From: Ursus arctos
Taxonomy: Eukaryota > Chordata > Mammalia > Carnivora > Ursidae
DNA length: 64,000 nucleotides
Assembly: GCF_023065955.2 (NCBI RefSeq)
Contig: NW_026622808.1
Span: forward strand, 31,818,475-31,882,474
Direction of reading: 5' to 3'
In this document: piece after piece, positions 55,662 through 64,000 of the stretch
Numbering within the stretch: position 1 is the stretch's first letter
Layout: the number at the start of each line of letters is the position of its first letter
Translations under genes and position numbers: made by a program
Notes under the pieces: generated by a model
Seen by the model: only the letters and a program-made list of their open reading frames with translations
What the model was told of the DNA's origin: nothing
Databases searched by the model: none

Positions 55662-56439
55662 AACTGCTCAAACCAGATCCTGGTGTATTGAAAGCTCACA
55701 TGACACATATTCAGTTCCATAGTGACCAGAGCCCTCAGGTTGTATACATAGCTGCTCTTGAGGCACCTACCACGTCGTTTAGATTTCTGGGGTCATTTGC
55801 TCACAATCTGTAGGAGAACAGAGGGAATCTATGGCATAAGTCCTGTAGTTTTGGGATGAGAACACAGAATAGTTGGTATTTTTAACAGATTCTGATTAAC
55901 CAAGAGAAATGTTTGCCAACCAGAATTTCTACTGAGAATCATTTATTGAAGAAGCAAACATCAAGGAGTTTGATCCTCTAGCCATTGGTCTCCTCCAGTA
56001 CCAGCATTCTCCTCCACAGGGGACGATACTAGAGGTGACAACCATTATGTTTCCCTTGATCGTCTGGGGATTCAGCCGATTCTATAATTCTTCATGGTGA
56101 GCTCAGGAGTTTTCCTGGAGGGAAGTATCTGCTTGGAGAAATCAAAGTTGGGAAAATTAAGAGAAAAACTACCATATTGATAACCACACCCGCAGTCCTG
56201 CAGGAGGAGTGCTAAACCATTATTCTGTGAATTAAGGCAGACTAGTGACATTCTCATGTCAATGAAGAACAAGAGCATAGAGTGGAGATGAGAAGAAAAG
56301 AGGAGAGCTCAGGATGCAGATGCCTAGGTGAGTCTTTGAACCCCTGGAGAGCTGGGGAGGATGCAGAAATGGTGGAGAGTAGAGGCAGTGAAATTGCATG
56401 AAGCAGAGTCTGGTCAGAGGCCTATGAGGTGCCATGGGC

Positions 56440-56605
56440 AGCATAGAAAGTGGTGTTAACAGAATCTGGAGGCTGACCAGCCAGGTTGAAGACTCAGCTC
56501 TGCCCATTCCTATCTGTGTGGCCTTGGGCAAGTCGCATCTCTCTGTAGACCTCTCCATCTTTCAATATAGCTAATAGCAACACCTGTCTCATGGTGGGGG
56601 CTGTA
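56440..56605 (+). repeat. MIR SINE fragment
   Basis: 'GACTCAGCTCTGCCCATTCCTATCTGTGTGGCCTTGGGCAAGTC...CTGTAGACCTCTCCATC' matches the MIR core. Confidence 0.8.
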
Positions 56606-56789
56606 GAAACATTGGGGAGGCGATATAGGCGAAGCATGGGACACAGTGCAAGGTACCCAGCTGGCCGTCTATCAGTGATAATTGTTAGTCTTCCCATCAA
56701 GGATATTGTTATTTCTTTTTGATCTTATCGAAAACAGAGTTTGCATTGTGCTTTGGTAAAAGGTTGTGGGGAGGGGCCACCATTCATTC

Positions 56790-57770
56790 ATTCATTCCCT
56801 TTCTCCTCACACTATAGCCAAACATTTTAATGAGCTCAGTGTGTCTCTTTTTGTTTACTTTTGTGTATGTGTTTGCATAAAATGTGTATTGTTTGTGTTT
56901 ATTTTTAGTTTACATAATGGTATTGAGGTACTTGAATTATTCTGTCTCTTGCTTTTTCTCTCAGTGCAATATTTTGAGATCTACTCACACTGCCAAATGT
57001 ACATCTGTTTTATTCTGAAAGCTGCATGGACCTCCATGAAGACACCTTCCACAGTTTACTAGTTGATCTCTGGACTAGTCTCACCCAGGCTGCCCCCAAA
57101 ACTGCCACCTGCCACCATGGATAACACTGCAATAAACATGTATGTCACTTTACAAAGCTATGAGAAAATTGCTTCGTGATTTTGTAGGTTTAGAAATCTA
57201 GCCCATGAGATATTCATGTATTTAATTTCTTACTTTGCCTAAGAAGTGGTCAATTGCTCCTCAAGAGTGGCTGTAACGGGCTCTTGGGTGGCTCAGTCAG
57301 TTGAGTGTCTGCCTTTGGCTCAGGTCCTGATCCCAGGGTCCTGGGATCGAGTCCCACATCGGATCCCGACAGAGTCTGCTTCTCCCTCTCCCTCTGCCCC
57401 TGCTCTCTCTCTAATAAATAAATAAAATCTTAAAAAAAAAAAAAAAAAGAGTGGCTGGAACAGTCTTCACTGTTACCGCATGTCATGGGAGTACAGCATT
57501 GGACATGGCCCAGCTTTCTGATTTTTGCTGGTATAACAAGTGCAAATTGGTATTTTGTCTCAATTTGAACTTGTCTGGTTATTCACGAGCTTTTGAACAT
57601 CTTTCTTATGCTAATTAGTCTTTATCTTTCTTATAGAAAACCATAGCCTCTGCCTATTTTCCTGTTGGTTTGCTGTATATTTTCTTGCTGTTTATTTACA
57701 CACAAATTCTCAGTATTAGCTTATTGTTGTCTTTAGGAATGGCAAATATCCTCCAGTTCTGTCAGCTGTC
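56790..57770 (-). mobile_element. L1 3' fragment, split by a SINE
   Basis: Antisense L1 3' phrases: 'ccatggataacactgcaataaacatg', then after the SINE 'ggtataacaagtgcaaattggt' and 'gagcttttgaacatctttc'. Heavily diverged. Confidence 0.5.
57279..57448 (+). repeat. Can-SINE
   Basis: CGGGCTCTTGGGTGGCTCAG head and ATAAATAAAATC with a long A tail. AAGAGTGGCTGTAAC / AAGAGTGGCTGGAAC flank it. Confidence 0.94.
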
Positions 57771-58478
57771 CTCTAACTTACCATAGTGTCCTTTATTTGT
57801 CAGAGATCTTCAACCCAACTGAGGTATTCATTGGGAATGACATGATTTTTTAGAATAGTTTAGAAAAAACTAACATAGTCGTATTACTTAAGTTATAAAT
57901 TTAGGAGCATGAATGGTCTCTCCATTATTCATATGATTTTGAATGTCCTTTGAGTTTTAAAGTTTTTTCTTGGGAAGTCCTGAGTATTTTTATTCTTATA
58001 TAATTAATTTCCAGATACTTCCGAGTTTTGTTTCTATTTTGAGTGATGTATTATTTTTTATTTTATTTTTAATTGGGTGTTATTGCTATAAAGAAATCTT
58101 AACTGATTTTGTAGACTGATCTTTCCTTCAGCACAATTTCAGAATCCCATTAGTAGTGTTAATAGTTTGTGGTTAAGCCCACCCTTGGATTGATGAGTAT
58201 GGTATCTTCATTTTTGTCTTAGGCAGACTCAAGTGCCATTTAGTCAGCAGACAAACATGAAAAGACTTGAATAAAATTGAAAGTTCATTGCTTGCACATG
58301 TAGTGGTCCCTGGGGCGGGTAGGTGCTTTGCAGGAGGCCAGCTGTCTTCCAACCAGTGCTTCTCAGACAGGGTTTGTGATGACTGATTTTATGTGTTAAC
58401 TTGGCTGGGCCATGGTGCCCAGGTATTTGGTCAGACATTTTTCTGAATATTTCTGTGAAAGTGTTTTTGCATGGGATT
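57771..58478. other. intergenic, nothing recognised
   Basis: AT-rich unique sequence; possibly more decayed L1. Confidence 0.4.
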
Positions 58479-58498
58479 AACATTTAGCATTTAATCCC

Positions 58499-59505
58499 AT
58501 GGCCAATAGACACATGGAAAGATGCTCAACATCACTCATCATCAGGGAAATGCAAATCAAAACTACAAGGACATATTACCTTACATCTGTCAGAATGGCT
58601 AAAATAGAAAACTCAAGAAACAGCAAGTGTTGGGGAGGATGCAGAGAAATAGGAACCCTTGTGCGTTGTTGGTGGGAATGCAAACTGGTGTGACTGCTGT
58701 GGAAAACAGTGTGGAGGTTCCTCAAAGAGTTAAAAAATAGAACTACTCTATGATCCAGTAACTGCACTACTGGCATTTATCCCCAAATACAAAATCACTA
58801 ATACAGAGGGATTCACAGGCCTCTATGTTTAGAGCAGCATTATTTACATAGTCAAATTATGGAAGCAGCCTGAGTGTCCATTGATAGATGAATGGATAAA
58901 GAAGATATGGCTTATATATACAATGGAATATCACTCAGCCATCACAAGAATGAAATCTTGCTGTTTGCAATGACATGGATGGAGCTAGAGAATGTAATGC
59001 AAAGCAAAATAAGTCAAAGACAAATACCATATGATTTCACTCATGTGGAATTTAAGAAACAAATGAGCAAAGGAAAAAAGACAAACCAAGAAACAGATTC
59101 TTTTTTTTAAAATATTTATTTGAGAGAGAGAGAGTGAGAGAGAGAGCACAAGAGGGGGAGGGGTCAGAGGAAGAAGCAGACTCCCTGCTGAATGGGAAGC
59201 CTGATGTGGGGCTTGATCCTGGGACTCTGGGATCATGATCTAAGCCGAAGGCAGACACTTAACTGACTGAGCCACCCAGGCACCCCCAAGAAAGAGACTC
59301 TTAACTATTGAGAACCAACTGATGGTTACCACAGGGCAGGTGGGTGGGGGTGATGGGTGAAATAGCTAATGGGAATTAAAGAGTACACTTATGATGAGCA
59401 CTGAGTAACGTATAGAATTGTTGAATCATTATATTGTACACTTGAAACTAAAATAATACTGTATATTAACAATATTAGAATTAAAATAAAAAAAACTTAA
59501 TTAAA
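58499..59505 (+). mobile_element. 5'-truncated L1 (carnivore) with target duplication
   Basis: L1 3' region from 'GGCCAATAGACACATGGAAAG' through 'TGATGAGCACTGAGTAACGTATAG' to an A-rich end. ACATTTAGCATTTAATCCCA before it and ACATTTAACATTTAATCCCA after it are the duplication (one difference). Non-coding. A SINE sits inside. Confidence 0.92.
59100..59287 (-). repeat. Can-SINE inside L1
   Basis: TTTTTTTTAAAATATTTATTTG start and GAGCCACCCAGGCACCCC end. Imperfect flanks AAGAAACAGATTCTT / AAGAAAGAGACTCTT. Confidence 0.93.
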
Positions 59506-60271
59506 AAAACATTTAACATTTAATCCCAGATTTCTTGCCACAGTGTGGGCGGGCCTCATCCAATCAGCTGAAGGTCTTTGAGCAAAAGAACTTCCTCTCC
59601 TAGCAAAAAGAAATTCTGCCAGCAGACAGCTTTTAGACACCATCTTATCAATATCCTTAAGATTAAAAATATCTCTTTGAAGTTACAAGTTTGAAAAAGA
59701 CATAAGACCAGAAGTTTATTTGGAAAGAGATATGGTCCAGATACAAGAGGAGGGGATTCAGCAGGATTTTTTAGGAATTAGCCCAGGTCAAAGGCATCTG
59801 ACAGAGGTAGAAGAAATGTAAAGTCTCTTTATAGTTACCCCAAATTATGGAAGTGCCTAAAAGTCTTTATGATTTCTCTCTAGTAGAACTAGAGAATTTT
59901 CAGGTTACAGACCTTCCCCAAGTGAGTAATATGTATGCTGGTCTATATATCAGTTGAGACTTGTTAACTTGTTGAGATTGTGTCAGAAGATATAGTCAAA
60001 ATTATTACAAAAGTATATAATTGTCTTTTTACCTGCTTTACCTTCCACCTTCTTTATATTTTGTTCCAAGATGACTTTCCCCAGTCTTGTTTCCATGCCT
60101 TACAACTCTACAGTGATCTTTATGGCATCAGCTGAGTTCTTGCTTTGGCCCTATGACCCTGAAGTCAATGACACAATATCTAGGCCAGAGCTAAGCAAGA
60201 CCTGATCCATTCACTGTCAGAATAACCTTTCATGTTCTGATTAGTGTCTTTTGCCAGTATCCCAGAAATTG
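59506..60271. other. intergenic, nothing recognised
   Basis: No exon or nameable repeat seen. Confidence 0.4.
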
Positions 60272-60470
60272 GGGGGTGCCTGGTGGCTCAGTTAAGCATG
60301 TGCCTTTGGCTCAGGTCATGATCCCACGGTCCTGGGATGGAGTGTCCCCTGCTCAGTGGGGAGTCTGCTTTTCCTTCTGCCCCTGCCCCCCCCCCCCCCC
60401 CCCGCTTATGCACAACTCTCTCTCTCAGGCTCTCTCTCTCTGAAATAAACATAATCTTTAAAAAAAAAAA
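60272..60470 (+). repeat. Can-SINE with internal poly(C)
   Basis: GGGGGTGCCTGGTGGCTCAG head, a run of about 17 C's at 60387-60403, and a long A tail. TCCCAGAAATTGGG flanks both sides. Confidence 0.93.
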
Positions 60471-60956
60471 ATCCCAGAAATTGGGTATGGCAGGGAACAG
60501 GGAAGGGTGGACAGGATGTTCTTTACTATTAAATTATTAGGCTGAAATATTTTTATTTCCCCTGAAATACTTTTATCTTTCCCCAAAAGATATTATTTTT
60601 GAGATGGCTGGGAAACTTTGAACATGAAGTACATATTAGAAAATGACAGGGAACTCATTAGGTGTGATAACAGCATTGTGGGCATGTAAGCTAAGGTCCA
60701 CACTTCTTAGAAAGTAAAATGACATGGTATCCAAGACACACGTTAATATACTTAGGCAAAGAAAAAAGAAATAATAAAGGAAGGAAATGTGGCTAACACT
60801 TTATACTTTGTGGATCGATATGATAGACATATGATATTATACCTAGTTTTATGTTATGTTTGAAATTTTTTATAACAAAACATCTAAAACTCTCTACAGC
60901 ATATCAGTATATCTGGTTTACTCCTAAAAATGAAAAATGAGAATGACTTTACTTAC

Positions 60957-60999
60957 ACATGGTCCATCGTACAGTTTAGTTATGTCAAGCCCTTTGTAT
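60957..60999 (-). CDS. SPINK8: probable SPINK8 Kazal-domain exon (partial gene)
   Basis: A 43-nt minus-strand exon between TTCTTTCAG and the consensus donor GTAAGT. After one split base it reads YKGLDITKLYDGPC, which fits the end of the Kazal domain of SPINK8, a secreted serine-protease inhibitor. Position and strand relative to NME6 match human. The exon with the reactive-site loop is not seen up to 64000 and should lie beyond the window; the final short exon was not located. If the donor were ignored, the frame would run ten more codons to a TAG. Identification rests on 14 residues plus synteny. Confidence 0.65.
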
Positions 61000-61685
61000 C
61001 TGAAAGAAATCATATTTTGAAATAATTATTTTTGCTTTATGGCATATTATAAATTATGACTAAATTTCACTTGACAATCTAGCTAAGTTTGAGAAGGAAA
61101 AACACTGCTTATAGTGAATTCTTATGTAGCAAATATTTAAAAATCCCTGTTGTTATAGATCTTTATTTGTCAAAGGTATTTGATATATGAAACATACTCA
61201 GCCTTAAATCAAATATAGAAAATTTAAAATTATCTTGAATATTTAAGTAGAAATCCAGAGTATCATATAAAGAATGTGCAATAAAATTAACGTAATAATT
61301 CGATGAAAGGTAAGGCATTACTACTAACCTTACAGAAATAAAAATGGTTATAAAGGAATACTATGAACAATTGTATGTCAACAATTAGGTAACCCAGATG
61401 AAAAGGACAAATTCCTAGAAACACACAAATTACCTACACTGACTCAAAAAGAAATAGGAAATTTCAACTGACCTACATCAAGTAAAGAGATTCGATCAGT
61501 AATAAAAAAACCTGTTAATAAAGAAAAGTTCAGGACCAGGTATCTTCTTCGTTAGTGAATACCACCAAACATTTAAGAGTGAATACTAATCCTTTTCAAA
61601 CTCTTCCAAATAAAAGAAGAAGAAAAAACTCTTGCTAATCATTCTATGAAGGCAGAATTACCATGATAGCAAAGACAAAGACATA

Positions 61686-61686
<1 letters not shown>

Positions 61687-61726
<40 letters not shown>
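61687..61726. repeat. (CA)n microsatellite inside L1
   Basis: About 19 uninterrupted CA units. Confidence 0.97.
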
Positions 61727-61727
<1 letters not shown>

Positions 61728-62431
61728 CTATAGACCAATATCCCTTATGAATATAGATGTAAAAATTCTCAACTAAACTATAGCAAACTGAATCTGACCA
61801 AGCGGGATTTATCCCAAGAATGCAGGGTGGTTCAACCCCAAAATACCAAACAATGCTATAGCATCACGTTAATAGAATGAAGGAGGTAAAAAGTACATGT
61901 TCATCTCAATTTACATTAAAAAAAATCCCTCATTTGACAAAATTCAACACCTTTTCATAATAAAAGCACTCAGAAAACAAGGAATAGAAGGGAACTTCCT
62001 CGACATGTTAAAGAACACTTATGAAAAACCCACAGCAAATATACTCACTGGTGAAAGACTGAAAATTTTCTTTCTAAGATCAGGAACAAGACGAAGATAC
62101 CCACTTTCACCACTGATATTCAACATTATGCTAAAAGTTTTAGCCAGGGCAAGAAAAATAAAGGCATCCAAAATTCCGTTTGTCAGTTTTACCTCAATAA
62201 AGCTGGGTGGGGGGAGAGACACAAATTGGAAAGGAAGAAGTAAAACTTTCTCTATTTGAAGATGACCTGATTCTGCATATAGAAAATCCCAAAGAATTCA
62301 TGTAAAAACTACTAAAGCTAATAAATTCAGCACTGTTTCAGGGTACAGATAACACATGAAAATCAGTTGTGTTTCTATATAGCAGCAATGACCAATCTGA
62401 AAATAAAATTAATAAAACAGTTGCATTTACA

Positions 62432-62548
62432 GGGGCGTCTGGTTGGTTCTGTTGGTAGAGCGTGCAACTCTCAATCCTGAGGTGAATTCAACCCCATGTT
62501 GAGCATGGAGCCTACTTAAAAAACAAACAAACAACAAACAACAACAGC
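62432..62548 (+). repeat. short Can-SINE inside L1
   Basis: GGGGCGTCTGGTTGGTTCTG head, '...GAGCATGGAGCCTACTT', then an (AAAC)n-rich tail. Confidence 0.85.
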
Positions 62549-63713
62549 AATTCCATTTACGATAGCATCCAAAAATAAAATACCTATGAATAAATTTAGC
62601 TGTGAAAGACTTGTACACTGAAAACAAAACATTTCTGAAAGAAATTAATGAAGTCCTGATGCATGGAAAGCTCTCCCATGCTCATGGATTAGAAGACTTA
62701 ATATTGTTGAAATGTCCATACTACCCGAAGCAATCTCCAGAGTCTATGTATCCTTATTTATACCAATGGCTTTTTTTTTTTTTTTTTGCAGAAATGGAAA
62801 AGCCTACTTTCGAACTGATATGGAGTTGCAAGAGGTCGTGAGTGGCCAGCACCATTGAAAAGAAGAAAAGTTGGAGGACCCCAAAAGCCCAATTTCGAAA
62901 AGTTACTACTAAGGTATAGTAACTGTGGCACTGGCATTAGGATAGACATATAGAATGTGGAATGAAATTGAGAATGCAGGATAAATTCAAATATCTATGA
63001 CAAATTGATTTTTGACAAGAGTTCCAAGACCTTTCAGTGATAACAGGAATAGTCTTTTCAACAACAAATGGTGCTGGGATAACAAGATAATCACATGCAA
63101 AAGAATGAAGTTGGAACTCTGTGTCACACCATAACAAAAATTAACTCAAAAATAGATCTACAACCTAAATTTAACAGCCAAGACTATAAAACTCTTAGAA
63201 GAAAACATAGGGGTAAATTTTCATGCCCTTGGATATTACAGAGGATCCTTAGGTATGACACTAAAAGCAGGAGCAACAATAGAAAAAAAAAAAAGATACA
63301 CTGGATTTGATCAAAATTCAAAACTTTGTGCATCAAAATACATTATCAGGAAAGTGGAAGACAATCTACAGAATGGGAAAATATATTTACAGATTATAGT
63401 ATCTAGTATTCGGAATATATAGGGAACTCTTACAACTAAAAAATAAAAAGACAACACAGTTAAAAAAAATGGGCAAAAGACTCAAATAGACATGTCTCCA
63501 GACATGGTATACAGATGGCCAACAAGTACATGAAGATGCTTAACATCATTAGGGAAATGTAGATTAAATGTAGATTAAAACCATAATGAGATATCATTTC
63601 ACACCCACAGGATGGATATTTAAAAATGTTGGGGAGAATGTGAAGAAATTGGAACCCTCAATGTTGCTGGCAAGAATGTAAAATGGTACAGTCCCTTTGG
63701 GAAACATTTGGTG

Positions 63714-63912
63714 ATTTTTTTTTTTTTTAGATTTTATTTATTTATTTGGCAGAGGGAGAGCACACACACAAGCAGGGGGAGCTACAGAGGGCAAGCAAGA
63801 AGCATGCTCCCCACTTAGCAGGGAGCCCCATGTAGGGCTCGATCCCAGGACCCCGGGACCACGACCCCAGCCAAAGGCAGACGCTCAACCAACTGAGCCA
63901 CCCAGGCGCCCC
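63714..63912 (-). repeat. Can-SINE inside L1
   Basis: T-tract, AGATTTTATTTATTTATTTGG, GA-rich middle, GAGCCACCCAGGCGCCCC. CATTTGGTGATTT / CATTTGGCGATTT flank it. Confidence 0.94.
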
Positions 63913-64000
63913 ATTTGGCGATTTCTCAATAAGTTACACATGTAATTACTATAGGACCCAGCAAATTCCACTCTTAAGTTTGTACCCCAAACATTGAAAA

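Larger units (their letters stand above)
61290..64000 (+). mobile_element. L1 fragment (ORF2 C-terminal part and 3' region), decayed
   Basis: Reverse-transcriptase-end and C-terminal ORF2 phrases appear in order ('ggtatcttcttcg', 'gaccaatatcccttatgaat', 'ccactttcaccact', 'ggaggacc', 'aaactcttagaagaaaacatag', 'ggccaacaagtacatgaa'). Multiple stops and frame breaks; the longest open piece is 61897-62259. It continues past the window edge and is interrupted by two SINEs and an (AC)n tract. Confidence 0.85.

Noticed and set aside
56072..56278. Cysteine-containing minus-strand ORF as a possible Kazal exon of SPINK8
   Set aside because: Lacks the C-G-S-D and Y-x-N/S-x-C spacing and lies on the wrong side of the recognised SPINK8 exon.
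61897..62259. Reverse-transcriptase-like ORF
   Set aside because: It is a broken piece of L1 ORF2 within a decayed L1, not a stand-alone gene.

Overview
The window looks like nuclear DNA from a carnivore. About 38 tRNA-Lys-derived Can-SINE copies are scattered across it. The commonest subtype carries an A-rich/TTTATTTA tail and a GA-rich segment of the kind seen in caniforms, probably arctoids (bear, seal or mustelid group); the species is an inference. Between the SINEs lie older L1, L2, MIR, MER5A and LTR remnants typical of placental genomes.

Gene content is sparse, and the order matches the human 3p21.31 block CAMP - ZNF589 - NME6 - SPINK8 as I know it. (1) 14.36-16.22 kb, plus strand: a complete four-exon cathelicidin antimicrobial peptide gene (CAMP), all splice junctions in phase 0, 177 residues. 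(2) 20.9-23.5 kb, plus strand: a CpG island, a degenerate repeat and a decayed C2H2 zinc-finger array that matches ZNF589, with about ten finger units, nonsense codons and upstream frame breaks. (3) 35.4-41.9 kb, minus strand: an intact nucleoside diphosphate kinase 6 gene (NME6) with five coding exons (193 residues) and a CpG-island promoter at about 41.6-42.4 kb. (4) 60.96-61.00 kb, minus strand: a 43-nt exon that fits the C-terminal part of the Kazal inhibitor SPINK8; the rest of that gene should lie beyond the right edge. A processed RPL7 pseudogene sits at 53.3-54.1 kb.

Other regions: 0-14 kb is intergenic with SINEs, two LTR-like remnants and MIR/L2 pieces. 27.6-32.2 kb is a very long degenerate minisatellite built on a GGACCT/TTGGAC theme and interrupted by at least four SINEs. 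48.8-49.3 kb is a degenerate CTAACC-like (telomere-like) tract. 51.9-64 kb is dominated by L1 fragments in both orientations.

The genes share a syntenic block rather than a pathway: CAMP is a secreted innate-immune effector, NME6 a mitochondrial-associated nucleotide kinase, SPINK8 a secreted protease inhibitor and ZNF589 (dead here) a KRAB-type regulator. The most notable coding feature is the mature cathelicidin peptide. It contains an in-frame 21-bp duplication, giving a 7-residue repeat and a run of isoleucines at 3-4 spacing.
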